Shown here piece after piece: positions 1 to 7,640 of a DNA stretch of 38,123 nt (position 1 is its first letter; each line of letters begins with the position of its first letter). The position numbers and the translations under genes are program-made. This DNA is from Oscillospiraceae bacterium. GTDB lineage: Bacteria; Bacillota; Clostridia; Oscillospirales; Oscillospiraceae. The DNA lies in contig WQWC01000019.1 in assembly GCA_009785525.1 (NCBI GenBank), positions 1-38,123 of the forward strand, given 5' to 3'. The notes beneath the pieces are model-generated. The model saw only the letters and a program-made list of their open reading frames with translations. It was not told the DNA's origin and did no database searches.

Positions 1-25
1 GAAAGACGAAAAGAGGTGCTGCCTT

Positions 26-457
26 TTGGATGAGATTACATATGTGAACACTATATCGGTAAAAGACTACAACATGCTTCGCGAATCTGTTGGGTGGAAT
101 GCGTTCAAGGAAAACAGGGCGCAGATTGGGCTGAACAACTCCGCACTTATCGTGGCGGCGAAGCACAGCGACGGCAGAACAGTCGGCATGGCAAGGGTCA
201 TCAGCGACGGCGGGTCTGTCGCGTACATCGGGGATGTCGCGGTGTTGCCGGAGTTTCGGGGGGGCGGCATCGGAAAAGCGATTATGCAGCAGATCATGGA
301 TTATATCAACTCAACGCTTGAGGATGATTTTAAGATTTACACAGTGCTAATGGCAGCAAAAGGGCGGGAGACTTTTTACAACAAATTCGGGTTCATAACA
401 AGGCCGACCGACGATTACGGCGCGGGTATGCATCAATGGTTAGAGAAAAGGAGCTGA
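26..457 (+). CDS. GNAT family N-acetyltransferase
   Basis: A 143-residue single-domain GNAT protein, which would transfer an acetyl group from acetyl-CoA to an unidentified amine. The acetyl-CoA loop is visible as RGGGIGKA at about residues 78-85, preceded by the beta-4 strand segment AYIGDVAVLPEF; the C-terminal FYNKFGF is the usual GNAT end motif. The start is a TTG with AGAGG about 10 bases upstream; no in-frame ATG lies near. Its stop is four bases from argD, and the argD ribosome-binding site lies inside its 3' end, so the two are probably translationally coupled. Its place in front of argD and argF suggests arginine metabolism, for example a short N-acetylglutamate synthase, but the sequence also fits a widespread clostridial GNAT family with no fixed substrate. 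The GNAT call is firm; the substrate is unknown. Confidence 0.85.
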   Translation: MDEITYVNTISVKDYNMLRESVGWNAFKENRAQIGLNNSALIVAAKHSDGRTVGMARVISDGGSVAYIGDVAVLPEFRGGGIGKAIMQQIMDYINSTLEDDFKIYTVLMAAKGRETFYNKFGFITRPTDDYGAGMHQWLEKRS

Positions 458-461
458 CAAA

Positions 462-1643
462 ATGACAAGCAATGAAATAAAGTCCAAAGACTTACAACAC
501 GTCATGCAGACATACGGCAGATTTGACGCGGTAATCGACAGGGGAGAGGGTGCGACGCTGTATAGTCCGGAGGGCAAGCAGTACATTGACTTCACAAGCG
601 GCCTCGGCGTCAACAGTCTTGGATATGGCAACAAAAAGTGGGCGGAAGCTATCTATGCCCAGGCGATAAAACTACAGCATATATCGAACCTTTATTATAC
701 GGAACCATACGTAAGGCTGGCCGAGGCGCTCACTGCGCGCACGGGGATGAAAAACGTATTTTTCTCCAACTCCGGGGCTGAGGCTAACGAGGGTATGATC
801 AAGCTTGCGCGCAAATACTCTTACAATAAGTACGGCACCGGGCGGAGCGATATAATCACGCTTGTCCAATCATTCCACGGCAGGACGGTGACGACGCTGG
901 CGGCAACGGGGCAGGATTCGTTCCATCCAAATCACTTCTTCCCGCTTACCGAGGGGTTTCGCCACGTCCCGGCGAATGATCTTGCGGCGTTGGAAGTCGC
1001 GCTGGGCGATAACACGTGCGCCGTTATGATAGAGCTGGTACAGGGCGAGGGCGGCGTTCTGCCGCTGGATAAGGACTACGTACTTGCCGTCGAAAAATTA
1101 TGCCAATCCAAAGATGTGTTGTTGCTGATTGATGAGGTTCAAACAGGCGTCGGCCGGTGTGGATCGTTTTTTGCCATGGAGCAATACGGCGTAAATCCGG
1201 ATGCCGTAAGCTTCGCGAAGGGCATCGCCGGAGGCTTGCCTATGGGCGGATTTCTGGCAAATGAAAAGCTTCACGCTGTCTTGCAGCCCGGCGACCACGC
1301 CTCCACATTCGGCGGGAACCCGGTATCCGCCGCCGCCGCGCTGGAGGTTTTGAATCAAGTGACGCCTAAGCTTCTGGCCGAGGTAACGGAAAAAGGCGAC
1401 TATATCCGTAAGACAACCAAAAGCTGGGGAATCCCGGCGGTCGGCGAAGTGCGCGGACTTGGACTTATGCTGGGAATCCCACTCACTGGACTTGTGCCAA
1501 AAGAAATCGCACAACAGTGCGCACAAAACGGCCTATTGATCCTGACAGCGGGCGCGGATGCCCTGAGAATGCTGCCGCCGCTGACAATCACATATGAGGA
1601 ACTGGACGCAGGTCTTGCGATATTGAAATCGATATTGACGTAG
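462..1643 (+). CDS. argD: Acetylornithine aminotransferase
   Basis: A 393-residue class-III PLP aminotransferase. It would convert N-acetylglutamate semialdehyde and glutamate to N-acetylornithine and 2-oxoglutarate, the fourth step of arginine synthesis, in the cytoplasm. Visible are the phosphate-binding segment NSGAEANEG, the cofactor-binding aspartate in LLLIDEVQTGVGR, the Schiff-base lysine in SFAKGIAGG, and STFGGNPVS near the second subunit contact. Length is normal for the family. The ATG has AAAAGGAG upstream, inside the preceding gene. It is followed after 54 bases by argF, supporting the ArgD assignment over other class-III transaminases such as GabT. The stop codon TAG is the first part of a GTAGGGACGG sequence belonging to a dispersed repeat family seen elsewhere in the window. 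Confidence 0.93.
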   Translation: MTSNEIKSKDLQHVMQTYGRFDAVIDRGEGATLYSPEGKQYIDFTSGLGVNSLGYGNKKWAEAIYAQAIKLQHISNLYYTEPYVRLAEALTARTGMKNVFFSNSGAEANEGMIKLARKYSYNKYGTGRSDIITLVQSFHGRTVTTLAATGQDSFHPNHFFPLTEGFRHVPANDLAALEVALGDNTCAVMIELVQGEGGVLPLDKDYVLAVEKLCQSKDVLLLIDEVQTGVGRCGSFFAMEQYGVNPDAVSFAKGIAGGLPMGGFLANEKLHAVLQPGDHASTFGGNPVSAAAALEVLNQVTPKLLAEVTEKGDYIRKTTKSWGIPAVGEVRGLGLMLGIPLTGLVPKEIAQQCAQNGLLILTAGADALRMLPPLTITYEELDAGLAILKSILT

Positions 1644-1697
1644 GGACGGTTGTCCTCACCGGTGTGGTTGCATAATAACAAAAACGGAGGTTCCACC

Positions 1698-2612
1698 ATG
1701 ACAAAACATCTATTAAAACTCTTGGACCTGACCGAGAGTGATATTTTAAACATACTTGACACAGCTGACCAGCTCAAATCTGAATTGAAATCCGGAAAAC
1801 CGCACGATTTCCCGCCAGGGAAGACGCTAGCTATGATTTTTGAGAAGAACTCTACGCGGACGCGGGTGTCGTTCGAGGTAGGTATCTTTCAGCTCGGCGG
1901 ACACGGATTGTTCCTGACATCAGGTGACAGCCAGATCGGCCGGGGGGAGTCAATAGCCGACACGGCGCGGGTGCTCAGCCGCTATTGCGACTGCATTATG
2001 ATCCGCACCTACTCGCAGGACACGGTTGAAGCGCTTGCCGAATACGCAACGATTCCGGTGATAAACGGCCTCACTGATTTCGCGCACCCGTGTCAGATTC
2101 TGGGCGACCTGATGACAATCCGGGAGCATAAGGGCAAACTGCGCGGCCTGAAAGTCAGCTTTATCGGGGACGGCAACAACGTGGCAAATTCGCTTATCGT
2201 CGGCTGCCTGAAATGTGGTATAGACATCGCCATCGCGTCTCCGGCAGGGTCTGAGCCGGACGTGCGGGTTCTGGATTTCGCCAAAACCGTGACGGACGCA
2301 AAATTCACTTTAACGACGGATCCCAAAGAGGCTGCAAAAGACTCTGATGTGATATTTACAGACGTCTGGGCGTCAATGGGCCAAGAGTCCGAAGCGGCGG
2401 AGCGGCGGAAAATTTTTGCGGGTTATCAGGTGAACGACAGTCTGATGGCGCTGGCGAAGCCTGACTGTATGGTTCAGCACTGCCTCCCGGCTCATAAAGG
2501 AGAAGAGATAACCGAGGCGGTATTCGAGGCACACGCGGAGGAAATCTTTGATGAGGCGGAGAATCGTCTGCATGTGCAGAAGGCGGTTATGTATCTGTTG
2601 ATGAGAGGGTAG
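1698..2612 (+). CDS. argF: Ornithine carbamoyltransferase
   Basis: A 304-residue enzyme that joins carbamoyl phosphate and ornithine to give citrulline. The carbamoyl-phosphate site is seen as STRTR near residue 50, and the further family motifs are FAHPCQ near 130, DVWASMGQE near 225 and HCLPAHKGEE near 260. The ATG chosen here has CGGAGG eight bases upstream; the longer frame from 1650 would run through a repeat remnant and has no ribosome-binding site. The order argD-argF with the same orientation indicates one arginine operon. No ArgR box is visible because the operon promoter lies before the window. Confidence 0.95.
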   Translation: MTKHLLKLLDLTESDILNILDTADQLKSELKSGKPHDFPPGKTLAMIFEKNSTRTRVSFEVGIFQLGGHGLFLTSGDSQIGRGESIADTARVLSRYCDCIMIRTYSQDTVEALAEYATIPVINGLTDFAHPCQILGDLMTIREHKGKLRGLKVSFIGDGNNVANSLIVGCLKCGIDIAIASPAGSEPDVRVLDFAKTVTDAKFTLTTDPKEAAKDSDVIFTDVWASMGQESEAAERRKIFAGYQVNDSLMALAKPDCMVQHCLPAHKGEEITEAVFEAHAEEIFDEAENRLHVQKAVMYLLMRG

Positions 2613-2675
2613 GCTCCGCTCAACCGCGGTACGCAGATAGTTAAGGATATTTGTAATGGTTTATCGTATTGACAA

Positions 2676-2699
2676 ACGGGCGGATTACCATCCGCCCGT
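2676..2699. repeat. Perfect hairpin between argF and the two-component genes
   Basis: A perfect 10-bp inverted repeat (ACGGGCGGAT and its complement) around a TACC loop. No T-run follows on the plus strand, so it is not a classical terminator. It resembles the other GGGCG-type dispersed hairpins of this window and may end argF transcripts or simply be one more repeat copy. Confidence 0.6.
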
Positions 2700-2731
2700 A
2701 CAATGGTTGCCCCATCGTCAAAATTCCCACA

Positions 2732-2765
2732 TCTTAACAACTTCATAACAAATCAATGCTATACT
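2732..2765 (+). promoter_or_regulatory. Promoter with paired 11-bp direct repeats upstream of the response regulator
   Basis: Two tandem 11-mers, TCTTAACAACT at 2732-2742 and TCATAACAAAT at 2743-2753, are followed after 6 bases by TATACT at 2760-2765. One-turn spacing of direct repeats just upstream of the -10 element is how OmpR/PhoB-type regulators bind and activate; the TTAACA-N5-ATAACA core resembles PhoP boxes of Bacillus. The same arrangement recurs at 4824-4858. Autoregulation is inferred from these two facts. Confidence 0.65.
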
Positions 2766-2774
2766 GTCGGCGGG

Positions 2775-3479
2775 GTGATTATCACGGCGCGAATATTGAT
2801 AGTGGAAGATGAAAAGGCGATCAATACCCTCATCAAGAAAAATCTTGAGCTTGTGGGGCATACATGCGTTTCCGCGTTTGATGGCGAGGCGGCCTTCGAT
2901 GAGATGGAAAAAGCCGTGTTTGACCTGATCTTGCTTGATATCATGTTGCCTAAATTAGACGGCTTTCAGGTAATTCAGGAGATTACAGAGGATATACCCA
3001 TTATATTTATAACAGCCCGCGGCACGGTGCAAGACCGTATCGCGGGATTAAAGCTGGGCGCGGATGACTATATTGTAAAACCGTTTGATATGCTGGAGCT
3101 GCAAGCCAGGATAGAATCCGTCCTCCGGCGCACGCACAAGGCGGATAAGCTGTTTGCCTTGGAAGACGTAAGGGTGGATTTAGGCAGCAGACAGGTGTTT
3201 GTCAAAGACGCACTTGTAGATTTTTCGCCGAAAGAATTTATGCTTATTGAGGCGTTGATTATTAACCGCAACATAGCGCTATCGCGGGATAAATTGCTGG
3301 AAATCGCGTGGGGGTATGACTATGAAGGCGACACAAGAACGGTGGATGTGCATATTCACAGTATCCGCAAAAAGCTGGGCTGGGAAGACGTGATAAAAAC
3401 CGTATATAAATTGGGATATAGGCTGGAAGCTACCCCACGCGGTGAGGACCGCGCGGGAACCCCGGAGGTCAAACCGTGA
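2775..3479 (+). CDS. OmpR/PhoB-family response regulator
   Basis: A DNA-binding response regulator of 234 residues. The receiver domain has the acidic pair E11-D12, the phospho-acceptor D55 in LILLDIMLP, the threonine in FITARG and the lysine in IVKPFD. The C-terminal winged helix ends in the signature TRTVDVHIHSIRKKLG. A GTG start at 2775 is chosen because it puts the receiver domain at residue 5, as usual for the family; the ATG at 2703 lies beside the hairpin and upstream of the promoter repeats. The gene overlaps the following kinase gene by four bases (GTGA), so the two proteins are coupled partners. The two sets of direct repeats in front of this gene and of the 325-residue gene downstream are the likely binding sites. 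The signal is unknown. Confidence 0.9.
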   Translation: MIITARILIVEDEKAINTLIKKNLELVGHTCVSAFDGEAAFDEMEKAVFDLILLDIMLPKLDGFQVIQEITEDIPIIFITARGTVQDRIAGLKLGADDYIVKPFDMLELQARIESVLRRTHKADKLFALEDVRVDLGSRQVFVKDALVDFSPKEFMLIEALIINRNIALSRDKLLEIAWGYDYEGDTRTVDVHIHSIRKKLGWEDVIKTVYKLGYRLEATPRGEDRAGTPEVKP

Positions 3480-4822
3480 GGCTAAAGACATTTATCGCGA
3501 CTTATCTGCTTTTCCTCTGCGTCTTGTTCACAAGCGTCGGGATAGTTTCCGTTTATCTGAACAACAGCCAAATGGGTATGCTGCAGGAAAAAAGTGTAAG
3601 TCAATTCCAAACTATCACCTCTTCGCTTGGACGGGATATTGCGGCGTTATACGGCAGAAGCGCGGCATTCCCGGCAGCGGATTTTTACGCGGCATTTGAT
3701 AATCTCATCAGCGGCTATGTACGGTACTACAGCCGGCACAACGTTCATCTTGCCGTAACCGATTTAATACTATTCGGGCGAACCGCCAGATTTGACCAAG
3801 CCGAGGTTTCTTTTGTGAACCAGGGTGACGGTCATTTTATTCATATTATCGGACTATTGCCGGAGCCGTTTGAGCACTTGCAGCTTGACTACAACTTGAA
3901 TATAACCGGAAACGTGGCGGACATGCAGAACATTCAAAATATTCTGCTGATTTCCGCCGTTGCGTTTTCTGTAATCGCCGGGATTGCACTGCATTTTATT
4001 CTGGCATCTATTTTCAAGCCGCTGAATGCTGTTGCCAAAGTCTCAAGAGAAATCGCGGACGGGCAATTTGGTGAGCGGATCAATATAAAAGGCAGGAACG
4101 AAATCGCGCAGGTGGCGTTTGATTTTAACAAAATGGCGGAAAGAATAGACCGGCAGATAATGTTTTTAGAAGCGGAGGCAATCAATAAACAGCAGTTTGT
4201 GGACAATTTCGCCCATGAAATCAGGACACCGCTGACGTCTATCTACGGCTACGCGGAATATTTGCAAAAGGCGTCGTTGGATGAAAACGAAGTTATTGAG
4301 TCGGCTGAATATATAATGAGTGAAGCCAGCCACATGAAGAAAATCGCAAACTCCTTGTTGGAACTTGCGACCCTGCGTGACTATGTGCCGGTAAAAAGTG
4401 AGATTCCGATAGCCGAGCTGTTTGAAGATATGGCGAAGATATTCAAGATTCAATTCGACTGCCGCGTCAGCGCAGATACTGTATCGGGGCAGGAAGATTT
4501 GCTGAAAAGTCTGCTGATGAATCTGTGTTCCAACGCAATCAAAGCCGGGGCCACGAAAATTCTTTTGCAGGCCAAAAATCATAGCGGCAAAACAATAATA
4601 GCTGTGACCGATAACGGCTGCGGCATTCCGGAAGAAAGCTTGTCAAAAATTATGGAGCCTTTTTACCGCGTGGATAAATCCCGCAGCCGTGAGCATGGCG
4701 GAACCGGACTCGGCATGGCACTGTGCCGGCAAATCGCTGAGGCGCATGGCGCTGAATTGCTTGTAAAATCCGCTGTGGGGGCGGGAACCACCATTGCGAT
4801 AATATTTACAACTTCAAAATAA
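3476..4822 (+). CDS. Sensor histidine kinase
   Basis: A membrane sensor kinase of 448 residues. Order of parts: a transmembrane helix at about residues 7-28, an extracytoplasmic sensor region of roughly 120 residues, a second helix at about 160-182, a HAMP linker, the dimerisation domain with the phospho-accepting histidine in FAHEIRTPLTS near residue 246, and an ATPase domain with NLCSNAIKAG (N box), DNGCGIPEE (G1) and GGTGLGMALC (G2). All catalytic motifs are intact. The start is a GTG that overlaps the regulator stop codon, with GGAGG eight bases upstream. The sensor domain has no family I recognise, so the stimulus cannot be named. Confidence 0.92.
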   Translation: MRLKTFIATYLLFLCVLFTSVGIVSVYLNNSQMGMLQEKSVSQFQTITSSLGRDIAALYGRSAAFPAADFYAAFDNLISGYVRYYSRHNVHLAVTDLILFGRTARFDQAEVSFVNQGDGHFIHIIGLLPEPFEHLQLDYNLNITGNVADMQNIQNILLISAVAFSVIAGIALHFILASIFKPLNAVAKVSREIADGQFGERINIKGRNEIAQVAFDFNKMAERIDRQIMFLEAEAINKQQFVDNFAHEIRTPLTSIYGYAEYLQKASLDENEVIESAEYIMSEASHMKKIANSLLELATLRDYVPVKSEIPIAELFEDMAKIFKIQFDCRVSADTVSGQEDLLKSLLMNLCSNAIKAGATKILLQAKNHSGKTIIAVTDNGCGIPEESLSKIMEPFYRVDKSRSREHGGTGLGMALCRQIAEAHGAELLVKSAVGAGTTIAIIFTTSK

Positions 4823-4823
4823 C

Positions 4824-4858
4824 TCCATAATAAGTCCATAACAACGCTGGTTTATTAT
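4824..4858 (+). promoter_or_regulatory. Second paired direct-repeat operator and promoter
   Basis: TCCATAATAAG at 4824-4834 and TCCATAACAAC at 4835-4845 are tandem 11-mers, followed after 7 bases by TATTAT at 4853-4858. Sequence (TCNNAAYAA core), period and distance to the -10 element match the repeats before the response regulator. It begins two bases after the kinase stop codon. It should drive the exported-protein gene at 4954 separately from the kinase gene. Confidence 0.65.
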
Positions 4859-4892
4859 GGCTACAGTGAGCCTCACAAAAGAAAAATAATCA

Positions 4893-4933
4893 GGCATGTT
4901 TCTCGCCGCTTCGCGGCAACCGAAACAGATGCC
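4893..4933 (+). promoter_or_regulatory. Segmented hairpin in the leader of the 325-residue gene
   Basis: Three nested paired segments: GGCAT with ATGCC, GTTTC with GAAAC, and GCCGC with GCGGC around a TTC loop, separated by small internal loops. It ends about 20 bases before the ATG. It has no T-run, so it is unlikely to be a terminator; mRNA stability or translational control is possible but not shown. Confidence 0.45.
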
Positions 4934-4953
4934 AAAATCGAAAGGACAAAATT

Positions 4954-5931
4954 ATGACTAGACAAAAAGTACGTGAAATTGCGAAAGTCGCAGTGGTGTC
5001 GATATTATCCATCGGGTTGTTCAGCACAGCATTGATGGGCGTTAACAACTGGGCATTTGCAAGGGCCGTCAACTCGACACACAGCTTCCCGCTTCCAACT
5101 GAAGCTGTGGAGATCGCAGAAGACCTGCTGCCGGAAGGGTTTGTTATTCCGGAATTTACAATCAACCTCTCCCCCTGGCAGCGTTACCAAGAGATATCCG
5201 CACAAGCAATGGCAATGGAGGATGCCGCGCAAATCGGCGCTGAGTATATTTGGGCAGTGTTTGGAACATGCATTGACGGTATGCATGTTGAGATGCAATT
5301 TTCCGACTGGGACTGGCACACAAGGACGCTTTGGCAAGGCCAGGTGTATCAATCGGAACAAGCGTTAATAGACCAGCACGCCCGTGACGAAGCAATTCGC
5401 GAAGCGCTAACGCACGACCCGGACGCGGACATAAGCATCTATGGGCACCATGAACCGACGCTGTACAGTTTTATGATTGATGCAGTGACAGGCGCACGGG
5501 TGGATATATCGTACAACAATCCAAGCAGCGCCAGGGCCATGTTTTCAATGTCTGCTGACGACGCGATGGCAAGCCGCAGGGCAATGACGGAATCAGGCGT
5601 GTGGGAGATGGACATCTATGCGCAGATGGCTTTTGTAGATCTGTCAAACGAGCAGCTTGAAGCATATGCGCAGACAGCAGTGGAACTCGCACAAAGGCAT
5701 TTTAACAATTCAGCCGTTGAAGATGTACAATTTTCACACCTCAGCATAGGTCCCGATTTTGGCGGGGACCTCACCGCACTAGTTTTGACGGGGATCGTGT
5801 TTACCGCAACCGACGATACCGGACGGGAAGCGCATGTACGGATACCCGCGGGAACACCATTCTTCAATTCGGTCAGCATTTCAACTCAGCATAACGATTT
5901 CATCCCCGGTCGCGACGGCGGTATTGGTTAG
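4954..5931 (+). CDS. Exported protein of unknown function linked to the two-component system
   Basis: A 325-residue protein with a basic N-terminus and a hydrophobic stretch at residues 11-30, then AFARA, which could be a signal-peptidase site near residue 38; alternatively the helix is an anchor. There is no lipobox cysteine. The rest looks soluble, with only one cysteine near residue 107 and many acidic and aromatic residues in the middle part (DWDWHTRTLWQGQ). I recognise no domain; two weakly repeated halves, each ending in a strand-rich region, are possible but not proven. RBS GAAAGGAC precedes the ATG. It has its own promoter carrying the same 11-bp repeats as the regulator gene, so it is the best candidate target and perhaps an accessory sensor of this system. 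A strong terminator follows directly. Confidence 0.8.
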   Translation: MTRQKVREIAKVAVVSILSIGLFSTALMGVNNWAFARAVNSTHSFPLPTEAVEIAEDLLPEGFVIPEFTINLSPWQRYQEISAQAMAMEDAAQIGAEYIWAVFGTCIDGMHVEMQFSDWDWHTRTLWQGQVYQSEQALIDQHARDEAIREALTHDPDADISIYGHHEPTLYSFMIDAVTGARVDISYNNPSSARAMFSMSADDAMASRRAMTESGVWEMDIYAQMAFVDLSNEQLEAYAQTAVELAQRHFNNSAVEDVQFSHLSIGPDFGGDLTALVLTGIVFTATDDTGREAHVRIPAGTPFFNSVSISTQHNDFIPGRDGGIG

Positions 5932-5945
5932 GGGTTTATATATAG

Positions 5946-5978
5946 AAAAAGGGACGGTTTTGATAACCGTCCCTTTTT
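5946..5978 (+). terminator. Intrinsic terminator after the exported-protein gene
   Basis: GGGACGGTT pairs perfectly with AACCGTCCC (5951-5959 and 5965-5973), followed by TTTTT, and preceded by A5, so it could work on both strands. It ends the two-component cluster. The stem sequence is related to the GTAGGGACGG repeats. Confidence 0.85.
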
Positions 5979-6041
5979 GTGCGGGAGCATCACCCCCTAC
6001 AAAGTACGCTAGGCAGTCAAGTACTAAATTTCAATTACCGC

Positions 6042-6070
6042 TTGACTGTTCCGCGAACATGATATATCCT
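6042..6070 (+). promoter_or_regulatory. Promoter of the SDR gene
   Basis: TTGACT at 6042-6047 and TATCCT at 6065-6070 with a 17-bp spacer; transcription would start about 30 bases before the ATG, behind a clear GGAGG ribosome-binding site. Confidence 0.55.
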
Positions 6071-6107
6071 GAGTGTAATAGACAAATTTATTTAAGGAGG
6101 CATATCA

Positions 6108-7043
6108 ATGGAAAACTTAAAGGGAAAAACCGCGTTTATCACCGGCGGGGCGAGCGGCATCGGGTTAGGGCTCGCAAAAGCGTGCGCTAAAGAGGGAATG
6201 AACATTGTCATCGTGGATCTGCGTCAATCGGCGATTGATGAGGCTATGCCGTCTCTCAAAGACTGGCCTGTTCTAGCGATTCAGCTGGATGTTACCGACC
6301 GCGCCGCTTACGAAAAAGCCGTCGATCAGGCAGAGGCAAAGTTTGGGAACATACATCTCCTCGCCAACAACGCGGGTATCGGCGGCGGCAGGGGTCCGCT
6401 GTGGGAAGTTTCCTACGCGCAGACCGATCTCGCGGTTAACATCAACCTGACCGCTGTTTTAAACGGCATTCAGATCATCGTGCCGCGTATGATAAAACAT
6501 GGCGAAGGCGGGCATATTGTCAGCACCGCATCGAAAGCGGCATTGATCGCCGTCCCGGCAAACGGATTATATAACCTAACAAAACAGGCACTGGTGGGTC
6601 TGACGGAGACACTGCAATCCGACCTTGCGATTGCAGGGGCGGACATCGGCGCCAGCGTGTTCTTCCCCGGCCCGTTCGCCACAACGCTGGGGCAAACTTC
6701 GGTTGCAATAGAAGCGCAGTTACTGGGTACAGAGGCCAAAGCGCCGCCGCCCCCACCTCCGCCACCGGATGACGGCGCGCCAAGGCCGAGCCTTTCAGAT
6801 ATGTCCGCGCTGGTGCGTTCCGCCGACGAAGCGGGCGAACGTATTTTACGCGGCGTCAAAAGGGGAGACCTGTACATCATCACCCACGCCGATTTCAAAG
6901 AGGGATTCAAAGAGCGTGTGGACGCAATGCTCCGCGCCTTCCCCGACGAGAAGCCGAGCGAAGAGTTCAAGAAGGCGTTCGGATTCCTGGTACATAACCC
7001 GATATTCAATAAGCAAAAAGACGTTCCGGCGTTTGAGAAGTAG
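6108..7043 (+). CDS. Short-chain dehydrogenase/reductase with a polyproline insert
   Basis: A classical SDR oxidoreductase of 311 residues that would reduce or oxidise a carbonyl/alcohol with NAD(P). The Rossmann motif TGGASGIG is at about residues 13-20, NNAG near 90, and the catalytic tetrad residues are the serine in STASKA and the tyrosine/lysine in YNLTK. An acidic residue at the end of beta-2 (VDL) suggests NAD preference, which is an inference. Unusual is a run of eight prolines near residues 213-220, just after the substrate-loop region, followed by about 90 extra C-terminal residues. The run should need EF-P for smooth translation. It has its own promoter and terminator, so it is a single-gene unit. 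Substrate unknown. Confidence 0.9.
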   Translation: MENLKGKTAFITGGASGIGLGLAKACAKEGMNIVIVDLRQSAIDEAMPSLKDWPVLAIQLDVTDRAAYEKAVDQAEAKFGNIHLLANNAGIGGGRGPLWEVSYAQTDLAVNINLTAVLNGIQIIVPRMIKHGEGGHIVSTASKAALIAVPANGLYNLTKQALVGLTETLQSDLAIAGADIGASVFFPGPFATTLGQTSVAIEAQLLGTEAKAPPPPPPPPDDGAPRPSLSDMSALVRSADEAGERILRGVKRGDLYIITHADFKEGFKERVDAMLRAFPDEKPSEEFKKAFGFLVHNPIFNKQKDVPAFEK

Positions 7044-7058
7044 TAAGGCAAATAATAA

Positions 7059-7085
7059 GGGCGGCCATCAATTTGGCCGCCCCCG
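7059..7085 (+). terminator. Hairpin terminator after the SDR gene
   Basis: GGGCGGCCA at 7059-7067 pairs with TGGCCGCCC at 7074-7082 around a six-base loop; only a short T-run follows (CCGTTTC). The next gene starts 30 bases on, so some read-through may feed it. Confidence 0.6.
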
Positions 7086-7112
7086 TTTCATCAAAAAGGA
7101 GACTTGACACAG

Positions 7113-7625
7113 ATGTTGGGCAAGCGAATCATGGTTCTTGGTTCGTCGGGTTCCGGAAAAAGCACCTTGGCCTCCACACTCGGCAAAATCACTGGAATTG
7201 AGGTAATTCACATTGACCGCCTTTTTTGGAATCCCGGCTGGGTGGAGACCCCGGACGATGAACTGGATCAAAAAATTAAGGCCGTAGCAAGCGGCGACAG
7301 CTGGATAATAGACGGCAATTATTCCCGCACCTTGGACTTCCGCCTGGAGCGCGCTGATTCGATAATATTTATTGACTTCAGCCGATATTTCTGCATTTTT
7401 AGGGTTTTAAAACGCCGAATCAAATATCACGGGAAAACGCGCGATGATTTGGGAGAGGGATTGCCCGAAAAGGTGGACAGAGCGTTTTTGGCGTGGATTT
7501 GGAATTGGCCTAAACGCTCACGCGGAAAAACGCTTGAAAAAATCGCCGCCTCCGGGAAAATTGTGTATATTTTAAAGTCTCGCAAAGATGTGAGATTGTT
7601 TGTAAAAAGAGCAAGAGCAGGCTGA
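7113..7625 (+). CDS. P-loop NTPase, adenylate kinase-like (topology modulation protein family)
   Basis: A 170-residue small nucleotide-kinase-like protein. The Walker A motif GSSGSGKST lies near residues 9-17, followed by HIDRLFWNPGW and WIIDGNYSRTL, which are typical of the group annotated as DNA topology modulation protein FlaR or adenylate kinase-related. An arginine-rich stretch near residues 96-110 may form the lid. The ATG at 7113 is chosen since AAGGAG lies 11 bases upstream; the TTG at 7104 is too close to it. The true substrate of this family is not well established. The stop codon lies in the loop of the following hairpin. Confidence 0.8.
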   Translation: MLGKRIMVLGSSGSGKSTLASTLGKITGIEVIHIDRLFWNPGWVETPDDELDQKIKAVASGDSWIIDGNYSRTLDFRLERADSIIFIDFSRYFCIFRVLKRRIKYHGKTRDDLGEGLPEKVDRAFLAWIWNWPKRSRGKTLEKIAASGKIVYILKSRKDVRLFVKRARAG

Positions 7626-7640
7626 TCGCCTGCTCTTGTG
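7612..7640. terminator. Bidirectional hairpin terminator between convergent genes
   Basis: A perfect 11-bp stem, CAAGAGCAGGC and its complement at 7612-7622 and 7628-7638, lies between the plus-strand P-loop gene and the minus-strand toxin gene, whose stop is at 7641. T-rich flanks are weak but present on both sides. Confidence 0.75.

Noticed and set aside
2703-2774. ATG start of the response regulator at 2703
   Set aside because: It would place translation start upstream of the direct repeats and the -10 box, and add 24 residues with no counterpart in the family.
6470-7051. A 193-residue open frame opposite the SDR gene
   Set aside because: It is the antisense shadow of a well-supported enzyme; its glycine run mirrors the proline run, and it has no ribosome-binding site.
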